From contig NZ_CP066784.1 of NCBI RefSeq assembly GCF_028751195.1, forward strand, positions 1,984,001 through 2,048,000: a stretch of 64,000 nt of DNA. The letters are read 5' to 3'. The translations under genes and the position numbers were made by a program. The stretch is from Alicyclobacillus sp. ALC3. GTDB taxonomy: Bacteria > Bacillota > Bacilli > Alicyclobacillales > Alicyclobacillaceae. The notes under the pieces are model-generated. The model did not search any database. It worked only from the letters and a program-made list of their open reading frames with translations, and was not told the DNA's origin. This document shows, piece after piece, positions 51,009 through 60,036 of the stretch. Position 1 is the stretch's first letter. Each line of letters starts with the position of its first letter.

Positions 51009-51980
51009 CTATTGCCTCGACCAGTGGTGTCCCCCGTCAGTCGTAGCATACTTCGTGGTCTTACCAGACATAACATTCTTCACAGTTGCGGTTCCATTCT
51101 CAGCATTTGTGAAAACTAATTTTTGAACACGATTTTCACCTGTAAATGGCAAAGAGGTTTTCATCCATTTATTCCCTGCATCGTGCGTGATTTCCAACGT
51201 GTTTGTCCCCGTCATATCTGTCTTCCCTGGAATCCCGCATTTCGGACAAAAGCTAACGAAGTAAGCTGTTTGGCTGTCTGGTGCGTAAAAGTTGGACAAA
51301 TACCCTTCCGCCGAAATTGACGAATTATTGTTTGCATACGTCCATGTGATTCCGTTGTCATTACTGTGATAAAGTGCACGTCTTGGGAACTGATTATCAT
51401 TCCACATTGCCATGAACCAAGTCAACTTCTGGTTCAGCGTTACAAATGTCACCTGTGGTGCGCCATATTTATAAGCCCCTTGTATCAGGCTTGCTGGCAA
51501 TAATACCTTTGCCCAGTGCGCTCCCCCATCAATCGTGCGATATACTGCAAGTTGACTGTGTTGACCTCTTGCTCCGTAGATAATTCCCGTCGTGGGAGTC
51601 TGGAAATGCACTTGTTGTATGTCGCCAGGAAGCGGGGTTTTAAGCTTTGTCCATGTCTTCCCTGCGTTGTGTGACACAAACAAAGCCGACGTAGGATTGA
51701 TTGGCTTATCCCATCCGATCACGTAGACCAACTTGTTCGTTACCCACTCAGGTTGTGCAATGTATTCGTCAGGCTTTGAAGGCAGATTATAGTTGTTGCT
51801 GTAATTGGGCGCGGACTTTTTGACTACTCCCGTAGCTGTTCTCGTCACTTTGCTGGACTGTGTTTGGACAGATGCTGTATTAGATACGGTGTGGTTTGGT
51901 GTTGAATTTGTCTTGGCACACCCTGATACCAATGAAATTCCGATCATGGCTGTTGCGATGAGTGGAATGTGGCGATTCAT
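51009..51980 (-). CDS. Lipoprotein with BNR/YCF48-like beta-propeller repeats
   Basis: 323 residues. The signal MNRHIPLIATAMIGISLVSGC carries a lipobox (VSGC), so the mature protein is anchored to the outside of the membrane. Repeats of the Asp-box type follow: SHNAGKTWTKLKTPLP, TIDGGAHWAKVLLPAS, SNDNGITWTYANN and THDAGNKWMKTSLP. These make a propeller like YCF48 or sialidase. GAAGGGAGA precedes the ATG. Substrate or partner unknown; the Asp-boxes are structural, not catalytic. Confidence 0.8.
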   Translation of the reverse strand: MNRHIPLIATAMIGISLVSGCAKTNSTPNHTVSNTASVQTQSSKVTRTATGVVKKSAPNYSNNYNLPSKPDEYIAQPEWVTNKLVYVIGWDKPINPTSALFVSHNAGKTWTKLKTPLPGDIQQVHFQTPTTGIIYGARGQHSQLAVYRTIDGGAHWAKVLLPASLIQGAYKYGAPQVTFVTLNQKLTWFMAMWNDNQFPRRALYHSNDNGITWTYANNNSSISAEGYLSNFYAPDSQTAYFVSFCPKCGIPGKTDMTGTNTLEITHDAGNKWMKTSLPFTGENRVQKLVFTNAENGTATVKNVMSGKTTKYATTDGGHHWSRQ

Positions 51981-52186
51981 GATGAATATCTCCCTTCGTT
52001 TTCACGAATAAGACGGAATGGTGAAGGGGTTTGTTTCACGGCATCTTCTGGGAATTTTCTACAACTGACAGGAGTTAACCCTTTGACTGATTCTTACGCA
52101 ACTATCGTCGATGAGACTAATCTCGTCTGCTAAGTTGCCTCATTTTGTCTGAACCACCCCATCACTCCCACCAACTCTGTTTTCCA

Positions 52187-53050
52187 CTAATACGGCGAGA
52201 CACTCGCGGCTTCGATACCCGCCTTCAATTCTGGATGAGCTTTCAGCAATTGACTCTGACTCACCACTCCACGAATCTCGAAAATCTCATTCCCTCCGCC
52301 GACGGCATTCACCAAGTTAACTGGAACGCCTATGGGAATCCGTGCCCAACCATTATCTCCTAAATACCCTGTCAAGTTGTGTTTCATGTTCACCGTTTGA
52401 TAGATGTGCCAGCCGTTTTGCTCTGCTTCTTTAACGTAAGCTTGTACTTGTGGCTCTGGTGATTTACCAAGTGCGCCCCACTGTGCCAAGTCCTTTGTAG
52501 TCAGCGTATCGCCTGTCATCACATAGTTGTGCATTGTCCCACCATACATGAGCAACCAGACTGATTTCGGGTTCTTGGGGATGGGGCTTGTTTGTGGTGG
52601 AAAATATGCAAATAGGTCACTGTTGTTGACCGTCTCAAATACCACGCCAAGAGGAATGTAGACTGTGACATGATTCCCTCGTTCCTCAAAAACAGGACCA
52701 TGATCTTGAATGCCAGTTCCCTGCGTAGTCAGTTGATGACCAATCATGACCCCGACCTTCGCTTTGCTGACATCCATCATTTCGACTTCGAGATACTCTG
52801 CATTCTTTGGGATGCTGGTCGCGAGATCGCCATGTTTTGGGATGACACGATTGTTCAAGGATGAGTGTAGTAAAGGGTTCGAGGGAACGGCGGTGTGCTG
52901 ACTTTGGTTGGTTTGGGTCGTCGCCATATTTCTGGTTTTATTTGTGATGCTTGATGTATTGTGAGAGGTCGTTGCACTACTGCACCCTGATAATGATAGG
53001 ACTGAGACACACAACAAGGCACTGAGGGGCATAGATTTGCGGAAGTTCAT
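52187..53050 (-). CDS. Lipoprotein, hypothetical
   Basis: 287 residues from ATG 53050, with GGAGACGACA upstream. The signal MPLSALLCVSVLSLSGCSS has an LSGC lipobox and is followed by a Ser/Thr/Asn-rich linker (TTSHNTSSITNKTRN). The mature part is alpha/beta with VWLLMYGGTMHNYVMTGDTL and GWHIYQTVNMKHNLTGYLGD. No enzyme motif is visible. It is divergent from the lipoprotein gene at 53204, and the start sites are 150 bases apart. Confidence 0.7.
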   Translation of the reverse strand: MNFRKSMPLSALLCVSVLSLSGCSSATTSHNTSSITNKTRNMATTQTNQSQHTAVPSNPLLHSSLNNRVIPKHGDLATSIPKNAEYLEVEMMDVSKAKVGVMIGHQLTTQGTGIQDHGPVFEERGNHVTVYIPLGVVFETVNNSDLFAYFPPQTSPIPKNPKSVWLLMYGGTMHNYVMTGDTLTTKDLAQWGALGKSPEPQVQAYVKEAEQNGWHIYQTVNMKHNLTGYLGDNGWARIPIGVPVNLVNAVGGGNEIFEIRGVVSQSQLLKAHPELKAGIEAASVSPY

Positions 53051-53203
53051 AGTTGTCGTCTCCATTCTTGCTATCATTTCATTTGTAGAGACGAGGTACA
53101 TCCCAACTATGTGACAGATCGGGTCATCCAAAGAAGTGCGTAGAGTTGTAACAGACGCGGCGTTCACTCCGTCCATATTATGTACGCAAGGGGGTTCGAA
53201 GTA

Positions 53204-53782
53204 TTGAAAAATAAAGTATTGCTCGGAGCACTGTCTGGATTATCCCTCTTTACTTTAGTTGGGTGCAGTAGTGTCAATTCTGTCAGCAACAACGGAGCCT
53301 CAACCAGTTCCAAGTCAGCCACACAGAACACGTCAGCAAATACCTCGGCACAAAATTCACAAACCAAGGCGTTTACGCCAGAACAACAGGTTCAGGATAT
53401 CTATCGTGCCCTCCAAAACATTCCCAAAACCCCGAAGGCATATGTCGAAGCATACTTACAGGCGATAGCAACGCGCTCTGGCTCCCTGGCGCGTGGGTAC
53501 TTGGCACCATCTATTCGAAATCAAATCCCCGCGCGAGTGATAGGCTCATCAAAATGGATTGGCAAATGGACGATTACCCAAACCTCGTCAGGTAATGGAG
53601 CATACGACTTTCATGTCGTTGCTTATCAATATGTTCTTCCTGCATCACCAAAAGAAAAGGGTTCTTGGATGGAAGCCTTTCATGCCAAGTTAACGGTTCA
53701 AAGTGAAGGATACAAACACCAGCATGAACCTTGGCTTATCACTGCCCAGCAGATTACATTGCGCAAGGATTTGAGCTTCTGA
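53204..53782 (+). CDS. Lipoprotein, hypothetical
   Basis: 192 residues from TTG 53204, with GGGGG upstream; an ATG at 53180 is possible. Signal MKNKVLLGALSGLSLFTLVGC with an LVGC lipobox, then a Ser/Asn/Thr-rich linker. The rest contains PKAYVEAYLQAIATRSGSLARGYL and WIGKWTITQTSSGNGAYDFHVV, similar to a DUF-type lipoprotein with an NTF2- or cystatin-like fold. Surface-anchored; function unknown. Confidence 0.7.
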   Translation: MKNKVLLGALSGLSLFTLVGCSSVNSVSNNGASTSSKSATQNTSANTSAQNSQTKAFTPEQQVQDIYRALQNIPKTPKAYVEAYLQAIATRSGSLARGYLAPSIRNQIPARVIGSSKWIGKWTITQTSSGNGAYDFHVVAYQYVLPASPKEKGSWMEAFHAKLTVQSEGYKHQHEPWLITAQQITLRKDLSF

Positions 53783-53947
53783 TGTAGTTGAGCAAATATT
53801 TCGTTGCAACTTTGGATTTTTCCAAACTTGATTACTATGGATATAACAAATCAATGCCACAAGCAGAGCCTCCCCAGTTCGTCAGATAGCGACAACCAGA
53901 GTGTGCTAAACTGGGAATATAATTTTCGGAGGAAACGGGTGGAAAGT

Positions 53948-54508
53948 ATGAGTTTACCACAGAGAGAACGAATCTCTATCGAAGCGTTCTATAAAATGAG
54001 GGAGACCTCCGACCAGTTACTTGAATACATTGACGGGTTCGTTTACATGTCTCCGTCCCCATCGACGAAACATCAACGCATTTCAATGCGTCTGAGTTCG
54101 ACTCTCTTTGCATTTCTCCAAGGCAAGCCTTGCGAAGTGTTCTCCGCACCATTTGACGTAGAGTTACATCGTGACGAAATCACCGAGAACAAGGTCGTCA
54201 TTCCAGACTTGAGTGTGATTTGTGATAAGACTGGACTGACAGATCAGAAATATGTCGGTGTACCCACTGTCATCATTGAAATACTGAGTTCATCCAATCA
54301 GTCGCACGACCTCGTGACTAAGCTCAATCTCTACATGCAGTATGGGGTTAAAGAATACTGGATCGTCAATCCAATCAGTGACGGTATTCTAATCTACAAG
54401 TTAAATGACAACGGTGAATATGAACTGGACATTTTGCAGGCGACGGGAACTGCGAGTTCAAGTGTACTTCATGGATTCTCAGTCAGTCTAAGCGATTTGT
54501 TCGCATAA
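53948..54508 (+). CDS. Uma2-family PD-(D/E)XK endonuclease-like protein
   Basis: 186 residues from ATG 53948, with GGAGGAAACGG upstream; the usual length of Uma2 proteins. The family pattern is complete: ISIEAFYKMRETSDQLLEYIDGFVYMSPSPSTKHQRI, whose key parts are LLEYIDGFVYMSPSPS, then KVVIPDLSVIC (Asp), TVIIEILSSSNQSHDLVTKLNLY (ExxS and Lys) and YGVKEYWIVNP. The family is widespread in spore-formers and cyanobacteria and has a nuclease fold, with no firm biological role. Confidence 0.88.
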   Translation: MSLPQRERISIEAFYKMRETSDQLLEYIDGFVYMSPSPSTKHQRISMRLSSTLFAFLQGKPCEVFSAPFDVELHRDEITENKVVIPDLSVICDKTGLTDQKYVGVPTVIIEILSSSNQSHDLVTKLNLYMQYGVKEYWIVNPISDGILIYKLNDNGEYELDILQATGTASSSVLHGFSVSLSDLFA

Positions 54509-54602
54509 TGTACCATCCCAAGAGGAAGCACTATTCTACCCAGTTTCGAATCTAAAAGTCGAATGCGCGTTTCCCATAGGCAAATACCCTTTTGGGAGCA
54601 AA

Positions 54603-54642
54603 CGCGGTCGATGCCAAATCGCCTGACCGCGCCTTTTCCCAA
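54603..54642 (+). terminator. Terminator after the Uma2 gene
   Basis: ACGCGGTC and GACCGCG pair around GATGCCAAATCGCCT and are followed by CCTTTTCCC. It may serve the convergent gene as well. Confidence 0.65.
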
Positions 54643-54652
54643 TGCTCTATTT

Positions 54653-55717
54653 TTACACGGGTTGCAACGTCTCTGCTACCGCCTGAACAAGTTCGGATAT
54701 GGTGTATTTCGCTGGATTAGGTTCGATACCAATCCAGGTGTTTCCCTCTTGCAAAGCAAACAAATCAAACCTTGCGCCGTCAGTGTACTTAAATGTGTAC
54801 CACTGTCCATGTGCGCCGCCAATCAGCGTATAGCTTCCTCCCTTATCGATTGCTGGCTTTTCATTGGCAGATGAGAAGTAACCAATCAGGTTAGTCCAAG
54901 ACGAAGCTTCGTAGAACGACATGTCTTCAAACGGAACTACAACAACATGGTTTGAACCATTCGGCGTTCCTGGAACATACCAACCACTGGGACCACCCAT
55001 TTTACTTGGTATATAAACCTTTACGCCCTGTTGCTTAGATAAAGCGTCAATCTTGCTCGTTTCTGAAGTTGAGTATTTCACGGTGTTCAGCGTTTGATAA
55101 TCTTGGGTTGTTGCAGTCTTGGAACCACTCGCTACACCAGTAACATCCTGCGGTGACAGATTCCACGTTGACCCGCTCCACTTTGCGAACATCGAAAGTC
55201 GATTTGCAAGAAACAGGTTGGCGTAGTAAACAGGAACATAAGTAGTTTGTTCACCACTGGCAGGATCTTTTGTGACCAACTTTGGTGCCCTCACATATTC
55301 AAGCTGGTTGCCTCCCATGGAAAATTGCATCTGTCCCGCTGGGGCTGTACCCTTCACTGGCTCATTTAAGGTGTATTCACTCCACCCACTGGGCACTGAG
55401 GTCACATCCAGCGTATTTCCATCCCATGTTGTTTGAACGCCGACGGATTTCAATTCTTTTTGCAAATAATACATTGGAAGCCAACTCGTCGGTTTTTCAG
55501 ACCAGGGATCATTGGCGACCACATGCTGTGGAGTAAGCGTTGCCCCGCCCGTCATTTTGATTGTAGTTGACGCATAATGAGTCTCTGGTGCTGGAGTTCC
55601 AACAGCAGGTGTGGTGTGAGAACCAGAACTGCTATCTGCAAAAGCTACGATTGGGGTTAGACCTACAGCAACAATCCCTGCCGCTACAACACCAATCAAG
55701 CCAGCCTTATGTTTCAA
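54653..55717 (-). CDS. Secreted protein with two stalk-like domains
   Basis: 354 residues from TTG 55717, with GGAGACGATTT upstream, which gives a proper signal peptide (HKAGLIGVVAAGIVAVGLTPIVAFA, cut near AFA). Two related repeats follow: SWLPMYYLQKELKSVGVQTTWDGNTLDV and TYVPVYYANLFLANRLSMFAKWSGSTWNL, with the shared core P(M/V)YY..L......W.G. They resemble the stalk (copper amine oxidase N-terminal) domains common in surface proteins of this group. The C-terminal part is unrecognised. Probably cell-surface bound. Confidence 0.7.
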   Translation of the reverse strand: MKHKAGLIGVVAAGIVAVGLTPIVAFADSSSGSHTTPAVGTPAPETHYASTTIKMTGGATLTPQHVVANDPWSEKPTSWLPMYYLQKELKSVGVQTTWDGNTLDVTSVPSGWSEYTLNEPVKGTAPAGQMQFSMGGNQLEYVRAPKLVTKDPASGEQTTYVPVYYANLFLANRLSMFAKWSGSTWNLSPQDVTGVASGSKTATTQDYQTLNTVKYSTSETSKIDALSKQQGVKVYIPSKMGGPSGWYVPGTPNGSNHVVVVPFEDMSFYEASSWTNLIGYFSSANEKPAIDKGGSYTLIGGAHGQWYTFKYTDGARFDLFALQEGNTWIGIEPNPAKYTISELVQAVAETLQPV

Positions 55718-55907
55718 GTAAATCGTCTCCTCTGTCATTCTGGTTGCCATTTAAATGTATTCATAAAGTTAGACGGAGCCAGGATGTCGAATGTGACAAT
55801 TCGTCTTTTGAATGACACTGTAGACTGCCACTGTCTAATCCCCCCGTAGTCACCAGCCAGTTTTGAAGAAAGTCGAATCCGACTATATCATGGGTATTTC
55901 AAGGAGA

Positions 55908-56948
55908 TTAGCCTAATGGTATGATCATATCCAAACTCGGAAGCTCAATACTTGGACTGGTCGTGGCTCCAGGTGCAGGTGCGGGATCGTTTTCGGGTAG
56001 AATTTTAATGCCTTTACCGAAATTTATGGGTTTCTCAAACACTGAAAAACCGTATACTGTCTCCTTATTTCCATTGAATGATTTGTGTGTCGGTCCAGCA
56101 AGATCAGGAATCATTACCGTTTTTCCCGACGACCCATTCAAATACAGATGCACATTTTGTCCGCGCTCAATCGTGTAATGATAATCGACCACAACTGTAG
56201 CTGGGGTAATACTCACTTGGTCGATACCCAATGCAATCCCATTACTCGTTTTGGTTACATTCGGTGTATATGTTGTCGTATTATGGAACTCCTTTGTTCC
56301 AGAAACGGGAACCTGGACTTCCCAATAACCGTGCGTGTTACCGATCTGATGGATTACGATTTGGAGGTCAAAATTCTTTGGAAATGTTTGGTTTGTTGAC
56401 TCAGGGAAAATTTCATTTACTCCGTGCCATTCCCGATTTGATACACTTCCTGCCGCCCCGCCACTTGTCATATTTAGCAGTTTCCCATTCATGTAAAAGT
56501 CCATGTTAGGCGCAATAGCGGTTTTGCCAAGTGCTCCACTCGGCGAATTGAGTTGATATTCTAACGCCACACGACCTTGATCGTCATAAACATCGGTGGC
56601 AGTAAAAGTAATTCCTCGGTCTGTAGATGAAATGTGTACTTTGTCAGTAAATACACCTGCTTGATTTAAACCTGGATCACCAAACCAATCGTAGACTTGA
56701 TTGATGATTGGAGTTTTATCCATTGCGTAGGCGATATTTGACGAAATGAGCGAGAGTCCTAAACCGCTACCTATGAGTCCAAGAACGCCGATTGCGACGG
56801 AAGCCACCCCACGACGTAGATACTTGTTCAACGAACGCTTATTCATTCTCTCGTCGTGATTGAATCGAGTCCACACCTTCTCGAACGTCACGGATGGTTC
56901 GACATTACTCACAACTGACTCTAATGAATGCTGAATGTCTGATTTCAT
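55908..56948 (-). CDS. Membrane-anchored anti-sigma-like protein (DUF4179)
   Basis: 346 residues. A cytoplasmic N-terminus of about 45 residues (SVVSNVEPSVTFEKVWTRFN) precedes one membrane helix (GVASVAIGVLGLIGSGLGLSL) and an extracytoplasmic beta-rich domain with the DUF4179 pattern (QVYDWFGDPGLNQAGVFTD, VHISSTDRGITFTATDVYDD). Such proteins bind and hold ECF sigma factors. Its ATG overlaps the stop of the sigma gene (ATGA), so the two are coupled. Inferred role: sensor of an envelope signal. Confidence 0.8.
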   Translation of the reverse strand: MKSDIQHSLESVVSNVEPSVTFEKVWTRFNHDERMNKRSLNKYLRRGVASVAIGVLGLIGSGLGLSLISSNIAYAMDKTPIINQVYDWFGDPGLNQAGVFTDKVHISSTDRGITFTATDVYDDQGRVALEYQLNSPSGALGKTAIAPNMDFYMNGKLLNMTSGGAAGSVSNREWHGVNEIFPESTNQTFPKNFDLQIVIHQIGNTHGYWEVQVPVSGTKEFHNTTTYTPNVTKTSNGIALGIDQVSITPATVVVDYHYTIERGQNVHLYLNGSSGKTVMIPDLAGPTHKSFNGNKETVYGFSVFEKPINFGKGIKILPENDPAPAPGATTSPSIELPSLDMIIPLG

Positions 56949-57487
56949 GTAAGCCCTCCTCGTGCTTCAAACTCAAAAAAATCGTTGTCATTCAACTGCT
57001 TTCGAAGCTGGTTTAATGCGGTATGTAGCCGCGATTTGCAGGTTCCAATTGGAATGCCGAGTGACTCGGCAACTTCTGTGAGGGTTAATCCAGTGTAGAA
57101 ATGTAAGATGATGACCTCTCTACTTTTAAGACTGAGCTTGTCCAGTTCATTCTTTATGACAACCGTCATTTCATCCTGTAGCAATTGTTCGATCGGTGTA
57201 CGCTCGTTCGGATCAAGCCGTTCTTGTGACTCATCCACGTCTAACAGCCACTTTTGCTTGCGTATCATATTCTTCGCGATGTTTACCGTTATGCGATACA
57301 ACCACGGCTTGAATGGTTTAGATGCATCGTACATGTGATACTTACGAAAGACCTGAATGAATGTCTTTTGCAAAATGTCGTCTGCGAGTGTCTTTGATTT
57401 ACACAACAGGTATGCGGTTTTAAAAACATACGTACTGTGTTCATCAAATAACCGACGCGCATTCTGTTCGGAAATCTGCTTTACCAC
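56945..57487 (-). CDS. ECF-type sigma factor
   Basis: 180 residues from GTG 57487, with AAGGGGGATG upstream. Sigma2 is present (YVFKTAYLLCKSKTLADDILQKTFIQVFRKYHMYD, key part TLADDILQKTFIQVF) and so is sigma4 (LKSREVIILHFYTGLTLTEVAESLGIPIGTCKSRLHTAL, key part EVAESLGIPIGTCKSRL). It is followed by its DUF4179-type anti-sigma gene and the two likely control the nearby surface and lipoprotein genes. Confidence 0.9.
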   Translation of the reverse strand: MVKQISEQNARRLFDEHSTYVFKTAYLLCKSKTLADDILQKTFIQVFRKYHMYDASKPFKPWLYRITVNIAKNMIRKQKWLLDVDESQERLDPNERTPIEQLLQDEMTVVIKNELDKLSLKSREVIILHFYTGLTLTEVAESLGIPIGTCKSRLHTALNQLRKQLNDNDFFEFEARGGLT

Positions 57488-57659
57488 TCACATCCCCCTT
57501 TCTTATTGTTTCACCCTATATACACACCAAAACCACAAACGGTTCGGTCAAAATCGAAATTCAACTCTTAACCCAATCCTGCTGACACAAGAGAACTCGT
57601 TCTCACGAATTCTGAAATAGACAAATCAGAATTACACCTGCGGTCACGTAATTCTCACC

Positions 57660-57692
57660 AACACAAAAGGACTCGCCGTTTCACGAGTCCCC
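57660..57692 (-). terminator. Terminator of the lipoprotein gene at 57753
   Basis: GGACTCG and CGAGTCC pair around TGAAACGG, followed by TTTTGTG on the minus strand. Confidence 0.75.
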
Positions 57693-57752
57693 AGCATGTA
57701 GGTTTTTTGATACTGTTTATTGAACTTCCTGATTTTCCACGAACACCTTACA

Positions 57753-58727
57753 TCACTTGACCGTTATGAATGTGTGCCAACTAACCTTGCCATTCCCTGC
57801 TGTAATTTTATAACTCCCAGGCTGATTCCATTTAACTGTGGTTGTAAAGTCACCATTCGAATCTGTGTACACGGTCCCCATATTTATATGATCAGGCACG
57901 TTCAGTGTAAATCTTGAATGAGATACACCGCTCCCACTCGCTGTAAGTAGTTTCACATGAATCGTTATCGCCTCGCCTACTTTAGCTGGGTTTGGTGTTG
58001 CTGAAACCTGTACCTTTGCAGGCTTATTACTTGGGTTCTGATTCCCTTGTCCGCCTACGACCGTTTCGAGAGCCTTCAATGGATCGCCATTTTCCTTCAG
58101 AGTGTATACATGATTCGCTACTTGCCAAGCAACGGTGTTTTGTGAAACCTCGGGGTTATTCGACGAACTCGGCTGTACAATGGTAATTACACCTTTTGTC
58201 TCTGGAGCAGGGAGCATGTGTGTATGCAAATACGCCACCACACTTTTTGCTACTTGGCTACCCAGAGAGCTATCTCCCCAGCCTTTAAAAAGTATCGTCC
58301 AGTTCCCTTCGTGCCATTTGTAGCTATATGTCCCTGCTCCGCCCGAAAAATCAGCCTTAATTCCCGAACCTAAATCAACAGGCGGACCTGACGGGTTCAC
58401 TTGACCAAAACTTTTTTCAATATTCGCTATGGCATTTACTGCATCCGATGAACTCGAATAGGATGTTACGTTAATTTTTGAACCCGATGATGTTGTTTGA
58501 ATTGATGTGTTCGCCATACGACTTGGTTGATTGGAAGAGGTTGTGTTATTCAACGTCTCATTTGAAGGAAATTTGACCGCTGTAGATGTAGTCGTAGCTT
58601 GATTAGATAAAGCAGTGTTTGCAGAACCTGATGACGATAATGCGTGATTGACTGTACTACAACCCACTAAGGTCACGATTGAAATTCCGACTCCACCAAA
58701 TAAAGCAATGCTTTTCCGTCCGTTCAT
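57753..58727 (-). CDS. Lipoprotein with a C-terminal Ig-like domain
   Basis: 324 residues from ATG 58727, behind GAGGGGACG. The signal ends in LVGC and is followed by a long Ser/Thr/Asn linker. The middle contains SGSKINVTSYSSSSDAVNAI and FSGGAGTYSYKWHEGNWTIL. The last 90 residues form a bacterial Ig-like domain (VQVSATPNPAKVGEAITIHV, TVYTDSNGDFTTTVKWNQPG). A surface lipoprotein; similar in layout to the other lipoproteins nearby, which suggests a set under ECF control. Confidence 0.75.
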   Translation of the reverse strand: MNGRKSIALFGGVGISIVTLVGCSTVNHALSSSGSANTALSNQATTTSTAVKFPSNETLNNTTSSNQPSRMANTSIQTTSSGSKINVTSYSSSSDAVNAIANIEKSFGQVNPSGPPVDLGSGIKADFSGGAGTYSYKWHEGNWTILFKGWGDSSLGSQVAKSVVAYLHTHMLPAPETKGVITIVQPSSSNNPEVSQNTVAWQVANHVYTLKENGDPLKALETVVGGQGNQNPSNKPAKVQVSATPNPAKVGEAITIHVKLLTASGSGVSHSRFTLNVPDHINMGTVYTDSNGDFTTTVKWNQPGSYKITAGNGKVSWHTFITVK

Positions 58728-58847
58728 TATTTCGTCCCCTCGTTGTGTAAGTTCACACTCGTTAGACGAAACAACTCACAAACATGTTTCAAAATGTATC
58801 TCGAACTTCAACCACAAATCTAATTGCGTTATACCCCCCAAGAACTC

Positions 58848-58885
58848 AAAAAGGGAGCCACCGACATCCGATAGCACTCCCTTGC
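58848..58885 (-). terminator. Terminator of the gene at 58982
   Basis: AAGGGAG and CTCCCTT pair around a GC-rich loop and are followed by TTTTG on the minus strand. Confidence 0.65.
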
Positions 58886-58981
58886 GTTTACTGAATAAAA
58901 ATTTAACGAACATTCGACTTGAAGGCGATGTGAACGCACTGTATTTACCTACAACCCTTGGTTTTTTCATCCATTCATAGC

Positions 58982-59245
58982 CTATTCCGTTTCCGCGTCG
59001 TCAAAGGCTCCATCTGGCAGAATGCCGTCGAGAATTTCGCTGTCATCGTCATCGTCGCCAAGTTCAACCGTCCGACCGAAGAAACTCCACCCTTTACTTT
59101 CCAGCCACTCGATGAATGCATCCGTGAATTCATCTTCAGATACCGTGGTGTAGACATTGCCAATGATGCGAATCGTGTTCCTGTCGTCTGGGCGTTCCAG
59201 AATCCATCTCGTGTTATGGTTTGAGTCGTTGTTTTGGTCAGTCAC
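58982..59245 (-). CDS. Small acidic hypothetical protein
   Basis: 87 residues from GTG 59245, behind AGGAGGGTTGAAATA, which is better than the upstream start. Strongly acidic, with a poly-Asp stretch (ELGDDDDDSEILDG). It also has TRWILERPDDRNTIRIIGNV and IEWLESKGWSFFGRTV. No family recognised. Confidence 0.6.
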   Translation of the reverse strand: MTDQNNDSNHNTRWILERPDDRNTIRIIGNVYTTVSEDEFTDAFIEWLESKGWSFFGRTVELGDDDDDSEILDGILPDGAFDDAETE

Positions 59246-59396
59246 TATTTCAACCCTCCTGTCGGGTCCCAACGATCTGGTGAATGGGAAAAGTTGCAAG
59301 GGACTGACGTTCAAACATCGTTTCAGCGAACGCTATCACATCCCCCAAACTACTCCCCTGCGGGAACGCGGTCGAATCGACCACCGCACACTTCAA

Positions 59397-59978
59397 TCAT
59401 CGTTCAAATTCCCCGTGTTCCAACATTTTTATGGCTTCCTCGGTGGAATAAACACGCCCTGCCTTGATGTCTTGTTTGGCTCTGTCAATTGATGCTTTCA
59501 ACTCTGGGTCATTTTCAATTTCCTGTTCAATCTCGTGTCTGATGGAGTGAACAAACGCCATCACATTCCCCAAACAACAACTCCCCTGCGGATTATTGAC
59601 CTCACAGCCACAACGATCCGCCTGAATTTGCTCACTGATGTGTTGAACAGGATTCTGGTTCTCATGGATGGCTTTCATAATCCGTTCCCTTGTCCATCCG
59701 AAACAGTAGCACACTGGAACATCATTACCCCTATCTTTTTGAAACACAGGCACTTTGAGCGCATCTTTGTCGAACGACTGCCCATCAGAGAAGTAGACGA
59801 CAGAGCAGTTGGTATTCGTGCAGAATGCATAGGACAGCGCGGAATCAAGGGGTTCCAAGGCTGACGGCATAAGTAAAGCTTACAGCGTAATAAGTTGCAC
59901 ACGTTTCCCCTTTTGACGGCATACAGGGCAAAATATCAGGTCAACTGCCGTACCTGGGATTTGACAACAATCATCCAC
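59397..59978 (-). pseudogene. CopZ-like iron-sulfur/zinc-ribbon protein, split by an in-frame stop
   Basis: The N-terminal part from GTG 59978 (AGGGAG upstream) reads DLIFCPVCRQKGKRVQLITL and then meets TAA at 59880-59882. The same frame continues ALLMPSALEPL and FCTNTNCSVVYFSDGQSFDK, VCYCFGWTRERIM, DRCGCEVNNPQGSCCLGNV, the full set of cysteines of the copper chaperone-related CopZ N-terminal domain family. One base change (AAA to TAA) explains the break. The downstream half can still start at ATG 59870. Either the gene is dead or the stop is read through. Confidence 0.75.
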
Positions 59979-60036
59979 GAATGAAGCTCTCCCTCACGTT
60001 TTTTCTTCACACTTAGCCCTCACCTTCCGATTCCCT

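Noticed and set aside
50845..51126. 93-codon plus-strand frame before the propeller lipoprotein
   Set aside because: It runs into the 3' end of the lipoprotein gene on the opposite strand and lacks a start signal.
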